Below, piece by piece: positions 1 through 10,405 of a stretch of DNA of 64,000 nucleotides. The DNA is taken from NCBI GenBank assembly GCA_003116995.1, contig BDSL01000013.1, positions 186,001 through 250,000 on the forward strand, read 5' to 3'. Source of the stretch: Yamagishiella unicocca (Eukaryota; Chlorophyta; Chlorophyceae; Chlamydomonadales; Volvocaceae). Numbering within the stretch: the first letter of the stretch is position 1; every line of letters starts with the position of its first letter. A program made the position numbers and the translations under genes. The notes below the pieces were generated by a model that saw only the letters and a list, made by a program, of their open reading frames with translations, was not told the DNA's origin and made no database searches.

Positions 1-27
1 TGCCCACCCTCCCCCCCCCAAGTGCAG

Positions 28-167
28 GTCGCCGCCGGCCTTGCTCGCCCTATGGTGTACCCCGCCTGCGTGGACGTGCGCATGGGCAAGCTGCTGCTGC
101 CAATCGACAGCACTAAGAACGCTGTCGGGTTCTTCTTCGCCATCGACACCTTGACCCGGCGCAGAGT
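28..167 (+). CDS. Possible internal exon of an unidentified gene at the left edge
   Basis: A GC-rich open stretch starts after a TGCAG acceptor and ends at a good donor (AGA|GTGGGT). It translates without stops to about 46 residues, including MVYPACVDVRMGK and a hydrophobic FFFAIDTL. The upstream exons lie outside the window. I do not recognise the protein, and later exons cannot be placed with confidence. The open frame and flanking splice signals are seen in the sequence; that this is a real exon is inferred. Confidence 0.3.
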
Positions 168-689
168 GGGTGCCACCTCCGCCACCGCCAACACCGCCGC
201 TGCAGGAGACGCCGCCGCCGCCGCTATTGCAGCAGCATCCGGTGCCAAACGGTGGCCCACCTCCAAAACCCAGGTGGGCACATTACACTACGTCAGGTGT
301 TCGACCGAAGCATTACATGTGTGAACATGCGTGCCGGCGTGCCTTGCGGGTTGGTGCTTTGCATGGGTGCGCCTCTGACGGGCGGTGCGGCGACGGGGCT
401 TGCGGACCAGGCCGCCATGCTGGCAGGGGCGGCGGAAAGGGGGGGAGTTGCAAGGCAGGGTCCTGGGCTTAGAGCAGCAGCTGCTCGCAGTGGGGCTCCC
501 TCAGCAGCATCGTGGTGGGCGTCGTGGCCCGGTAGGGAACAGCCAGCCACCCGGGGTCAGCCACCCCGGGGTCAGCAATCAGGGGTCAGCCACCCGGGTT
601 CTCATCGACTGTCCCCTGCATTGCTCTACTACGAGCAGCGTAGTGTCCGCGGTCCCTACCAGCAGGCTGACACGCCCCTCACACCCCGC

Positions 690-2000
690 TTCGTCTTGCT
701 TGACGTTGCAGGCCGCCCTCCTCCACGGTACTAACGGGCGGCACCCCGCGAAGCCACCGGGCCGACCTCCCCGGCACCGCTGCGTCTGCCTCGACCTGCA
801 GCACCCCGCGGGGATGGGTATGGGCGCTGGTGGCTGCTCCTCCGTGCCGCCCTTTCCGCCGCCGCCGCCGTCTGTCTCCGGGGCCATGGTCCGGCGCCAC
901 CGCGTTCACCAGCTCCGCTCTTGTGGTGGTGGCCACCGCTGGCCTAGCCGGCGGTAGCAGCGGCAGTGTTTTTACCGAGAGCGCAGTCCACCACGTGGTT
1001 CGCCGTACATCGTCGGTCTTGGCAGCAGCCCGGGGGTGCCGCCCTCATTGGACGGCATCCCGGAGGCAATCGAGGACGAGGAGGGAAGGCGGGAGACGGT
1101 TTCATACAGGACGGGAGCCTGTAGGGCTAATAGTATGGCGCCGACTACTGCGACGGTGGCGTGATGGCAACATCGATGGCAGGGCGTCGACACTGTACGG
1201 CACGGACCGGGCCATCGGCAGCGCGCCGTCGCCGTACTGGCCCGGCGGCGTGGTGGACGCCTCTATCTGCGTTCTGGATCCTGGCAGGGCGCCGCCGGTT
1301 GGCAGCGGCGGGCAGCAGATTTTGGCGCAGCTGCCGCGGGTTGTGGCACCGGGGCACCGCGTGGCTCGTTCACTGTGTCACTGTACAGCAGCAGCGGGCA
1401 GCACAGGAACATCACCAGCAGCAGCACCCACAGACACAGGCGCAGTCGCACCCAGGACCATATCAGCGGCTGGCCAGCCCTACCTTCTGGCGGCGTGCTT
1501 CCTTACTCCTCGCAGCCAGGAAGCACCGCGCCCAGTGGACCATGCGGCGTGATGGGCCGTGCACCCCCACCCCCACCCTCCTGCCGTGCGCGCAACTCTG
1601 CTGCGACCAGGACACCACATCGCGCTGCTCGGACCAGCTGGTGCGGAGCGCACCGAGGGTGAGGGGGACGGGAGGGACGGCCCACGGCCAGGCAGGCGCT
1701 TAGCTGCGGCGACGAGCGTTCAGTTGTCGTTATGGACGTCGTGGCCTTACTTGGTAGAGCACTCTCACACTGTCGGTGTTCGCAAAGCTTTCGGGGAAAG
1801 GGTTAGAGTTCTTCAAGGTCCAGGAGCACATGCAGGATTTGGTGAACCTATTCGGCACTGGGGCCCGGCGGCGGGGCCAAGTGACGGCGGCGAGCGGCCA
1901 TTTTATCATGGCGGCCGAGAGGGTCGAAGTGCGACGACGGAAACAGGAGGAGCAGCGTGATGGCACAAGACGTGCACCGCCTCATCGTTGTTTCGCGTTC
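690..2000 (+). other. GC-rich coding-like stretch, unresolved exons
   Basis: Several overlapping plus-strand frames stay open here and look partly coding. One reads SLDGIPEAIEDEEGRRETVS near 1040-1110, one is Gln/His-rich near 1385-1440, and one contains KLSGKGLEFFKVQEHMQDLV near 1785-1850 after a TAG acceptor. No frame gives one continuous domain that I recognise. The most likely reading is the 3' part of the gene whose exon lies at 28-167. A decayed gene or transposon-derived sequence is also possible. Confidence 0.25.
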
Positions 2001-2229
2001 GTCCGTGCGCTGCAAGGTGGTCGGTCGCGACCCTGTCGCTACAACACCTGCACACCGCCGGTCTACCCTTTATTTGGGAATCTGTGTTTCCATGACATTA
2101 ATTTTACAATGTATCCATGGCGACGAGCGAACCCTTTAGTGTGCGTCGAACCAGATTTCCTAACGCTCCTCCGTTGGGACTCCCAACAGCAGGTTTGGGC
2201 GAGCTTACGGCAGCCACGGGATGCATGAG

Positions 2230-3960
2230 GAATGGACAGTCTTTCTTGCAGTGTTCTCGGTATGGTGGTAATGCCTTTCATTTCCGAGTGGGTGAGAGCC
2301 ACCCTGCTGGTGGTGTGAGGCGCCTCATAAAACGAAAGGTCGCCATTTCCCTTGCAGCTTTCGGAGTCATCTGACTGCTAGGTTGGCGAAGGTTGCATAC
2401 AACGTATACACGTGTGCACGTCTCAGTTTCCGGGTGGTCGCCGTTGCCGCTGTTTGTGCTCTGGACCTGTCTGGACCCTCGTTCGGGTTTTCGGTGGTCT
2501 CGCCTGGATGGGTATTTTGTTCCTGTGTCTCCGTCACTGTCCGGCGATGTGTCCGATAGCTCTACCTTCGGGTCCGGAGCCCACTGTAGTTATCACTGAT
2601 GGTGTGTCCTGGTCCCGCGACTGATGAGGGGTCGCATTAGGTCCCTGCCGGGCGGTTCTCTGTGTTCTCCTCGTTTCCCTCCTCGGTTTATTTGGGTGTG
2701 GGACTCGCCTGGGATCTCAGGTGGAAGGTTATTGTTCGGCTTGCAGTGGCGTTCTGCTGTTCTGGGCTACTTCCCCCTGGGTGGTTGTTACTGCTGTTCG
2801 GAGTTCTTGGTGGTATAGTTCAAGGAAGCACCTCACAGACGACCAGCCGACGGTGAAACGGCTGCCAGGTAGACGAGCTTCACAGACGGCTGCTGGCGGC
2901 ACTCATGAGTACGCCGCTGCCGTACGAAAGGGGAGAAAGTTCAGAGGAAGCCTGTGTGGTGCATAAAATCCCTAGTCGAGCAGGACTAGGGACCCTCCTT
3001 TCTTGGCTGTGCAATCCACGGGGTTATCTTCTCCATCAGATGCTAGGAACGCCGAAGAAAGGGAGAGTGTTGTTGTACATTCATTATTTCATTACATTCG
3101 TTAGGACCCAATCGAGCCAAGAGACCCTTGAAATTATAAAGTTTGATGTACGGGCACGTCCAGCATACGCTTAAAGAATAAGGCGGGCAGATCATGACAC
3201 CCGTGCACTAGTCCAAACAGGCTGCCTCGCTTCCTGCTGGAGCAGACCTACACCGAGTACCGTCGTTAGAGAAACTACACAGGAACAGTGAAGTTCGTGC
3301 GGGGGCCAGGTCCCGCCGAAACACACTGCTACTTTGTAGTCGAGCCTAACGTCGGTCCTGCGTGCAGCTGCTACCGTAATCAAGTATGACGATGTCGTCT
3401 AAGACAAAATCCGCACGCGAGGTAAAGGTAACCGCATCTATTTACGGACGAACCGGTAACGACAGATATTTACGTCGTTACCAGGTCAGGCAGCATTACT
3501 AATGATCCAAGTTTACGCGCGGTTCGTTCATTTGTTGCTTGCGCGCTAACCCCAGCTGTCCGCCGGTCGCTGGTGGCCAAGAGCTATAACTAACAGGCGC
3601 GCTCGCACACGCGCAATGACCACTAGCCAAAACAAAAAGCACGCAGTTTCCGACCCTCCTCGAAAACAGCGTTCGTTCATCCACTCGTTTGCCTAATACG
3701 CCACACGAAGTAAAGCCCCAACGTCAGTCCTGCGCCTTAATAAGGACCAAATATACCTTCATTTCGCTCTCTCCTAAAATATATAGGGAAGTGTCAGCAG
3801 GGCTGGTACTAGCAAGTATACTACGACGACAGGGTGTGAAACATGGCGCGTGAAACCCTAAAACACTAGTAGCTACCCTAACGTGCTGGACTAGATGCGC
3901 TAACATGGCGCGAAATCCTAACTCGCTCCCAGGCATTAACGAACCAAAACAGCATTGACA
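2230..3960. other. Non-coding stretch with G/T-biased composition
   Basis: No convincing gene. From about 2440 to 2830 the plus strand is strongly G+T rich. At about 2971-2992 there is a small hairpin (CCCTAGTC ... GACTAGGG). The remainder is lower in GC than the left edge and has only short frames. It could be repeat-derived, but I see no terminal repeats. Confidence 0.4.
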
Positions 3961-3962
3961 TC

Positions 3963-4619
3963 CTACATCTGAATCCAGACACGCTGTCGCTGCTGCTGCC
4001 GCTGATGACTTTCGTCTCCGCGAAGATGCTCGAAACCTGCTGCGTGGACGCCCCCTCCTGTTGCTGCAACTCCACCATGGGCTGCTCCGAGGCTCCAGAG
4101 CAAAGTTCTGTAAGCCTTGTCGCTGTCATCGACACCTTTTGACATGAGGTCGCGTGGGCAACCGGGTCCCGCCAGCCGGCAGGGAGGGAGCTCCTGCCTT
4201 ACAGCGACTTCCAAGTCGGCCGGTTCACACGTGGCGGCGGCAGCGGGCTCGGCAGCTGGGCCAGCCTCATCGATGTCCTCGTCCTGGGCCACTGCGACTT
4301 CCTCCTGCGCCACTGCAACTTCCTCCTCTTCCTGGTCCTCGACGGCGACCTCCTCTTCCTGGTCCGCGACGGCGACCTCCTCCTCCTCCTCAACGTCCGT
4401 CACCTGAAGTGGGTGTGAGCGCACGCGGTCAGCGGGTGCCGGTACCTCCCCAGCAGACCGTGTCATCTCCATCACGCCCATCACCTCCACCTCCCCCTTG
4501 CCCATGGCGACCTCCTCCTCCTCCTCCTCCTCCATTTCCGCAACCTCAATCTCATGGGACCGCAGCAGCGATAGACGCGACGGCCTTCCTGCCGTGGGTG
4601 ACAGCATGACGACTTCCAC
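3963..4619 (-). CDS. Acidic Glu/Val/Ala-repeat open frame, unidentified
   Basis: A 218-codon minus-strand frame starts with ATG and encodes MEVVMLSPTAGRPSR, then a low-complexity acidic middle with recurring units such as EEEVAVADQEEEVAVEDQ, then a Cys/His/Gln-bearing tail. The reiterated DNA units (GAGGAAGTCGCAGTGGCC-like) explain the repeat. No domain is recognisable. No splice partners were established, so it may be an exon of a larger gene, a small nuclear-type acidic protein, or a chance frame in a minisatellite. Confidence 0.28.
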   Translation of the reverse strand: MEVVMLSPTAGRPSRLSLLRSHEIEVAEMEEEEEEEVAMGKGEVEVMGVMEMTRSAGEVPAPADRVRSHPLQVTDVEEEEEVAVADQEEEVAVEDQEEEEVAVAQEEVAVAQDEDIDEAGPAAEPAAAATCEPADLEVAVRQELPPCRLAGPGCPRDLMSKGVDDSDKAYRTLLWSLGAAHGGVAATGGGVHAAGFEHLRGDESHQRQQQRQRVWIQM

Positions 4620-5103
4620 AACAGCGAGAGTCGACGACGTGAACTTGACGGGCGGCTTGAACGCCGCGTCGCCGTGTGGATACCGCCTATGTGAAGCAGA
4701 GTAACGAGCGAAGCAGACAACATCATGTGCGAAGGGTTTCTTCCCAAACGATAGTCATATGCGGTAAATCATTGATGTAGGCACATAAGCCACTCCTTGT
4801 GACGACGGTGCATGCAGTCACAAGTCGAGAACTCAATGTAAGAACGCATGCTGAAGGCCGCGAAACGCGAGCACGGTGACGCGAGCGCAAAGCTAAGCTG
4901 CTAAAATAACAGGTAATTGATACTATCATGGCTGATTCGGGCTGGTCATGCTGGTCTGGCAGGAGACGGTTGACTGCGCAACCATCGAGTAGGCCCAAGC
5001 ACAAAAAGCACCCCAAGGAGAATTGGAAGAACTTTATTTGTGCCCCAGAACTGCCTAGGTTACCGCCGGGCTGGAAGGGAGGCCTCTTCTCAACCTGGCC
5101 CGG

Positions 5104-5526
5104 CGCTTCATACTTGCCTGTGGCCTCCCGTCCAGTTGTGCCCTAAAACAAAGTCACTCGGTGTGCCGCAAGCCCACCGTGGTGTTCGCGCGCTGTTTTT
5201 GCGTTCTTTCAAGTCAGTCCAGTCCGAGAATGGCGTGCTGTTTCCTTGATGTGTCCAAGTGTGTGGTCAAGTGCCCCGGTGGGTGAATGCGGTTTGGGGC
5301 CGGGTAGCCGCCGGCCCGCCGGCCCGCCGGCGGCTACCCGGCCCCAAACCGCACTCACCCACACGGGCACTTGACCACACACTTGGACACATCAAGGAAA
5401 CAGCACGCCATTCTCGGACTGGACTGACTTGAAAGAACGCAAAAACAGCGCGCAAACACCACGGTGGGCTTGCGGCACACCGAGTGACTTTGTGTTGGAC
5501 GGGAGGCGACAGGCAAGTATGAAGCG
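5104..5526. repeat. Long near-perfect inverted repeat (palindrome), about 200-bp arms
   Basis: The left arm begins CGCTTCATACTTGCCTG and the right arm ends with its reverse complement CAGGCAAGTATGAAGCG. The arms meet at a GC-only core (GCCGGCCCGCCGGCCCGCCGGC) near 5310-5330. Comparing them base by base gives a handful of mismatches and one 11-bp indel (extra bases in the left arm near 5135-5150). A transcript across it would fold into a stem of about 200 bp. It could be a foldback element, a small-RNA hairpin locus, or a recent inverted duplication. Confidence 0.93.
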
Positions 5527-5727
5527 AAACGAAGTGCTTGAGAGGTTGATAATGGGGACGCAGGCGTGCACAGGCCATTAAGTATTGGGGCAATCTGGTG
5601 GGCCCTACCCGAAAGCATTAGCGCAGCAGACCTTCCCCGTTCCTGATGAGACACGTGCAGCCCTACAGAAGACAACTTTCTACGGCGAGCAATGTGAAGC
5701 TTACGCTTACAGAGATTACGCGCAGGT

Positions 5728-5844
5728 CGAAGGTCGAGAACGAAGGTCGGTAAAACCAAACTGCTCGTGTATACAGGCCTGTACTGACCGCTTACACGCC
5801 GCACATAGCGCGCTTCTCACCTACCTGATTTGATTGTCCTTTAG
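5728..5844. repeat. Diverged direct repeat, copy 1 (partner at 6914-7029)
   Basis: Shares the block GTAAAACCAAACTGCTC / GTGAAACCAAACTGCTC and the following GCGC-TCTCACC-A-CTGATT-GATTGT pattern with 6914-7029. Conceptual translation keeps a shared pattern (SVKPNCS..ACT..L..A.H.ALLT.LI). Probably a dispersed-element remnant. Confidence 0.6.
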
Positions 5845-6264
5845 TTTTCAGCTGAAGAGAAAGGCTGAACGGGGCCAGAGGCTTTCGCGATCCGGAAGGC
5901 TGTCGGAAAGGCCACCAAGTGCCTTGAAGCCATGACATCAGCATATGTTCAGTAAACTAGTGGAGGATGGCGTGATAGGCAAGCATACCGGCCGACGCAA
6001 GGCACCTGGAATGAATCCGCCGCCTTCCACCAAGAGCAGCAATGCCATGCTGCACAAAGAATTCAGCTCAGATGCATGCCCTTAGAAGGTACAGCTTGCA
6101 GAGTTGTTCAGGTGCTTCTAGGCGAGCCTATTTGACATGTTTGGGACTGCCATGGGGACAAGGACGTCGGTCGCGATACTAGAACGGCTGCAAACGGTGA
6201 AATAAAAGAAGCTTACCATGATACAAATGAACTAGCAAGGCCAAGGTGACCATGCAAGGCTGCG

Positions 6265-6424
6265 ATCGAATGTGCTTTGGCTGTACCGCACTCGCACGTC
6301 GACAGCGGCAGAGTCATCCGAGGCCCGCTATGTAGCTACATACCCCCTGCATGTAACGATACGATGGCACTATTAGGCGTATGGATGGAACCATGAAGGG
6401 TTGGCCTGGCACACGCGTGGGTCG
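6265..6424. repeat. Direct repeat flanking the copia fragment, copy 1
   Basis: Starts AATGTGCTTTGGCTGTACCG and includes CTCGCACGTC, GGCAGAGT, CCCCTGCATGTAA and GAAGGGTTGGCCTGGCACA. The same order of blocks recurs at 7998-8128. The pair brackets the copia reverse-transcriptase fragment, so decayed LTRs are possible, but neither TG...CA ends nor target-site duplications were confirmed. Confidence 0.7.
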
Positions 6425-6612
6425 TCTCCTGGCATGCGTTTGCCTGATTACCCCTGGTGCGGTCTCGTAGCATCTGAGGTCCCGGAACATGTTCGAGGGG
6501 AAGAGCAACAGCGGAGTGTCCCAAGCGCCAACCTCGCCCTCCGCCGCGCGCAGCAGTAGGTCGCGGAGCGGCTCCGAGATGCGCATAATAACAACCTTGC
6601 GCACCACCACGG

Positions 6613-6822
6613 ACTGATGCTCTCGTCGGCAGCACCGGAGGATGCCCGATGCGGCAAAATACCCAAGGCGACCAAGATTCACCTTGACAGGGTCCGTGAT
6701 AGTGCGCACAATCAACCTTGCTCACCACCACGGGCTTGGCATGGTAAGTCTTGGCCGCCTTCGCTGTTTTGCTTCATCGGGCACCTTCCGTTGCTGCCGG
6801 TGCTGCCCGTGCGAGCATCAGC
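6613..6822. repeat. Imperfect inverted repeat with about 75-bp arms
   Basis: The arms at about 6613-6690 and 6742-6822 are reverse complements, with roughly one mismatch per seven bases and a 9-bp indel. Shared words include CTGATGCTC, GGCAGCACCGG, TGCCCGATG and GGCCAAG. A direct repeat (CAACCTTG-GCACCACCACGG at about 6594-6612 and 6713-6733) overlaps the structure, so this spot has rearranged more than once. Translations of the two arms in opposite directions resemble each other (LGRL..FA.SG..RCCR), so a duplicated coding piece was inverted. Confidence 0.7.
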
Positions 6823-6913
6823 AGGCCCACCTCGACGGAGCGGTGTGGCGGCGCGTCCAGCAGCTCTTTCGAAGATAAGTGCGAAAGTACATACCTAAGG
6901 CTTGCGGACGTTA

Positions 6914-7029
6914 CGCGGGGGAAACGAAGCTCGGTGAAACCAAACTGCTCTCGCACGCACGCCTGCACCAATTGCCTCCCTGATGCTACACATGGTGCGC
7001 TCCTCACCAGCTTGATTCGATTGTTCCGG
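6914..7029. repeat. Diverged direct repeat, copy 2 (partner at 5728-5844)
   Basis: Second copy of the repeat described at 5728-5844, in the same orientation. It ends just upstream of the copia reverse-transcriptase fragment that begins near 7051, which suggests it belongs to the same family of element debris. Confidence 0.6.
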
Positions 7030-7050
7030 CTCATATTTTGAAGAGGAAGC

Positions 7051-7385
7051 CTGGAGGAGACTGTGTGGATGGATCAGCCGCCGGGCTACGGGACCGGCGG
7101 CTGCAAGTGCCGGCTGCTCAAGTCGCTGTACGGGTTACGGCAGGCCTCAAGGGCCTGGCACACGAAGCTGAAATCAGAGCTTCGGTCCATGAGCTTTGAG
7201 GAGTCGACAGCAGACCCGGCGTTCTTCATCAAGTACGGAAAGACAGGATTAATCTTCATGGTCATTCACGTCGATGACCTATTGTGCGTTGACGTGTTGT
7301 GCGTCGCTGGGCTCTTAAGTTCAGCATCAAAGACCTGGGGGAGTCGAAGGACTACCTGGGCATGGAGAGCAAGGGGCAGTTATCG
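7051..7385 (+). mobile_element. Ty1/copia retrotransposon reverse-transcriptase fragment (pseudogene)
   Basis: Translation gives the copia RT block LEETVWMDQPPGYG, then LLKSLYGLRQASRAWHTKL, then the catalytic-strand region HVDDLL. After an insertion or frameshift near 7285-7310 the reading continues in another frame as FSIKDLGESKDYLGME, matching the copia motif after the YVDDLL box. Only the middle of RVT_2 is present: upstream RT, RNase H, integrase and gag are absent. The frame break and truncation mean it cannot encode an active polymerase. Diverged direct repeats lie on both sides. Confidence 0.85.
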
Positions 7386-7997
7386 CGGTGTCGTGGGGTC
7401 CCTTGCCTGGGGTGACTCCGTGCGTCCTGTACAGATCCCGACGGGTTGAGACATCGACCCCCGAAGGCGCTACAGGTGTAGCTGCAGGGTAACCCCGGCG
7501 CGACGGTCCCGTTTGGTTTAAGGTGAGTATGCGTCGGGCGGCACCGGGGCGGGTGTGGGTGCCCGCTGTGGAGGGGATGCTCTGTGCGGAAGCAGCTCGG
7601 CCTCGCAGGTATCAGTGTGGTGTGGAACGGCGGCGGTATCGCGGGCAGCAGTGCTACGTGGAAGCGGCCACGGTCTCGTGCGTGACGGCTGTTGCAATTC
7701 CACCACACCTCCGCCGGCCCTCCTCCCTTCCGTTCGACCCCTACCGGCGCTGGGAAAGGCTCCCCTCCCCGATCAGGCCCAAATATCTTTGTTTTGTTTT
7801 TGACCAACAACCCAACAACGCGGCGTGGTGCCAATATAAGTGGCAGCTGTATCCGTGGTGCACCAATCCCTGCGCACTGTAAGCTGTGTAGCCGCGGTTT
7901 GTGCGTCGCTGTTTGGAAGATGCGGTGCGTCGTACCGCGGTACGGCAGGAAAAGGCCGAGCATTCCAGTATCCGCTAAGATGTTCATGCAGGGCAAC

Positions 7998-8128
7998 GAA
8001 CCAATGTGCTTTGGCTGTACCGCGCTCGCACGTCAAGGGCGGCAGAGTTCCCCTGCATGTAAGGATGTCATACATCATAACGCGCATGGAGGAACCACGA
8101 AGGGTTGGCCTGGCACATGCGCGGGTCG
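7998..8128. repeat. Direct repeat flanking the copia fragment, copy 2
   Basis: Second copy of the repeat at 6265-6424, in the same orientation and shorter through internal deletion between GGCAGAGT and CCCCTGCATGTAA. It shares long identical words (AATGTGCTTTGGCTGTACCG and GAAGGGTTGGCCTGGCACA). Lies about 610 bp after the reverse-transcriptase fragment. Confidence 0.7.
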
Positions 8129-8129
8129 C

Positions 8130-9010
8130 GCAGCATGGCTCTGGAAAACAGATAGATGAACCTGGAAACCCATATCGGGCACAGATCGTCGGCTATGCAT
8201 GCATGCTAATGAACTCCTTTACATACGGGCGTCAAGGCAAACGAACGCGTACTTGGCGCCATTTGTTCGTTTGCTGACCCGTGGGTCATGCCCGGAGGAT
8301 TGCAACGTCCCTCAAGCTCGAATGTGTCCAAACCGCGGCCACACAGGCGAATTGCGCGTCAAGCATGTGTGATAGCAACACAAGGGCTTGATTGGGACTT
8401 GAAAGGCCCCGGCAGCGCACTCAACACGGCCCAGCCAACCCTTGCACGCAACGAATACACAGCGGCGTGCATACCGAACACAAACTACTGTACACTGTGA
8501 CAGATACAACCGAAGCACGCGTCCTCAATGATATGTGACTGGCTCACATACCGGTGTCCGCAGACCGCCCGGCCACGCATGTCGTTGCAACTGAGCGAAT
8601 TAGCGCGGCACCCGATCAAGTGCGTGTGGTTACTTCAGCTCGCCCCAACAGAAGTCCCTGAAGCTCTGAGGAACGGCTGGCGGCAGCGGTGTACATAGCG
8701 TGCAACGCGTCGTACGGTAGGGCGCAACAACCCCCTTTTCCTTTCCTTTCCTTGGGGCCCAACACCACCTCCTAACCATGATCCACGCCGTCCACATTGA
8801 TATCGGTACGTCGCACAACTTAGGTCGCTGGCTTGCGTCGTGTCGCTGAGTTTGCGAAGAAGTATAGCGGTTCGACTTCCGCACGAGACCCACCGGTATG
8901 CTTCGCGCCAGACATCATTGAGCGTTAGTTGGGGCTAAACAAGTACGACGGCAGGCCACACCTATGTCCCCACAGCAGCACCGGCTGCGCCCTTGCCTGC
9001 TCTCGCTGGC
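8130..9010. other. No recognisable gene
   Basis: Short frames only on both strands. Includes a C/T-rich patch near 8727-8762. The right part probably holds the region beyond the CTF8 transcript end. Confidence 0.5.
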
Positions 9011-9016
9011 TAGAAT

Positions 9017-9021
9017 TTACA
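9017..9021 (-). promoter_or_regulatory. Polyadenylation signal of CTF8 (TGTAA)
   Basis: TGTAA on the minus strand, about 55 bp after the CTF8 stop. TGTAA is the usual chlorophycean polyadenylation motif. Confidence 0.6.
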
Positions 9022-9075
9022 ACCCAAGCTTAGGTTCTGCAAGCTACCAATGCCCTGCGGCTTTTGTGCTGCACG

Positions 9076-10079
9076 TCATCGGCCCGTCGGCTTGGAGATA
9101 AGGGCGCGCGGCCGGGTCTTGAACAGGTACTGGTTGCGAATGACGCCGACGACCTGCGGTTGGCGCGGTGGGGCGCAGACCGGCGTGGGGGCCGCCGAGA
9201 CGCATTGCACTGCGCCATTGCCGGTAGCCCTCCCTGTATCCGTACCAGTACTACTGCCGGTGCCACTGCCACGTGCGCCAGTGTCACTCGACGTGCCGCG
9301 CCCCCCTCCCACCATACCGCGGTGGACCACCCACCTCGTACGCTGTGCTTGTTGACCCCGCTGCTGCCGCCTCCCCACACTTGCTGAGAATGGCCAGGGG
9401 CTTCTTCAGCGGGACCCGCTTGCCCTCAAGTTGGTGGTAGCCGACCGTTAACTGCAGGGCCTTGCCTTCCTGTTTCCATGCTCGAGGGCAATTACGTGTG
9501 CAAGATATGAAGCGAAGCGTACAGGTGGCACGGATCGCTCACTTGCGGGGGACCAAAGCGGGAAATCATTAACGTGCCTGGTGCTAAGGGTTTTGCAACG
9601 TGCCAATCGACGTGCCAATCCTGAACCAGGCTGCTGCTGGGCACTAGTGAATGGGCCGTGTTGTCCGTGTTCGGCCTGAAGGTTTGTGTCCGGTGCTGCC
9701 GGATGTAAGGCAGTCGCTTTATGGCTACAAAATGCACTGGGTTAATGCGACTTTGTGACTGGCTATTAGATGTAAAGCAGTGTCCAACATTCCGGGGAAC
9801 AAGCGACGCTAGCAGAAAGGGCACGTGGTGATGGGACGTACGTGGTGTGTATGCCACACGCGCGTGTACCAACAACTACCAAGAAGGGCGTGTACATGCA
9901 ACGCTCAAATTCTTACGCGCAGAAGCTACGCGTCACGATTTCACACGTACCTGGTCCGTGGAGAGGAGCACACCTATCTCCGTAGTTTGCTCCTCGGTCA
10001 GGTTCTCTATCTTGCCCTGGAGCTCAACTAGCACCCATTCAATCACCTTGCCACCTGGGCAAGTAATAGGTACTATCAT
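9076..10079 (-). CDS. CTF8: Chromosome transmission fidelity protein 8 (CTF8), three exons
   Basis: Subunit of the alternative clamp loader Ctf18-RFC (with Dcc1), which handles PCNA and supports sister-chromatid cohesion in the nucleus. Exons on the minus strand: 10079-9951, 9469-9335, 9153-9076; all introns are phase 0 and the product is 113 aa. The N-terminus reads MIVPITCPGGKVIEWVLVEL. Exon 2 carries LTVGYHQLEGKRVPLKKPLA, and exon 3 carries VVGVIRNQYLFKTRPRALIS. These follow the plant CTF8 order (ELQG, TVGYHEL.G..VPLKKP, VVG.IR...LFKTRP.ALISKP) and the usual length of about 120 aa. The first Met is the only one in frame before the conserved ELQG block. It is divergent from the J-domain gene, with 326 bp between the start codons. 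Confidence 0.93.
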
Positions 10080-10405
10080 CGTTCGCCGTGGCAAGAACTA
10101 CCGTTGCATTGGGGGACCGAAACGTAAATCGTATGAAAGAGCGTTTCGTAAACGCTATGATGACTTCAATTATCCCTAAGTTTCCATTGCCTATTTGTCG
10201 CGAATGGCACATTAGTATTGGGATTCCCGCCCATTCGAGCCCGTGCCGTACTATAGTAATACGTGTGCAGCAGTTGCGTCTCTAGCGCCTCCTATCAAGC
10301 CTTGACGCGCATCTCCTAATGTATCGGATGAACTTTCACGATGTTCGCTCCTCCGGTTCCTGCCATTTAGGCCTCCTTCCCCTCCATGCTTGACCATAAC
10401 GGCAA
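10080..10405. promoter_or_regulatory. Head-to-head intergenic promoter region, CTF8 / J-domain gene
   Basis: 326 bp between two divergent start codons must contain both 5' UTRs and promoters. No TATA box or known motif was firmly recognised. Confidence 0.5.

Noticed and set aside
8630..8893. 87-codon minus-strand frame downstream of CTF8 as an extra exon or gene
   Set aside because: It lies beyond the CTF8 stop and polyadenylation signal and shows no family similarity.
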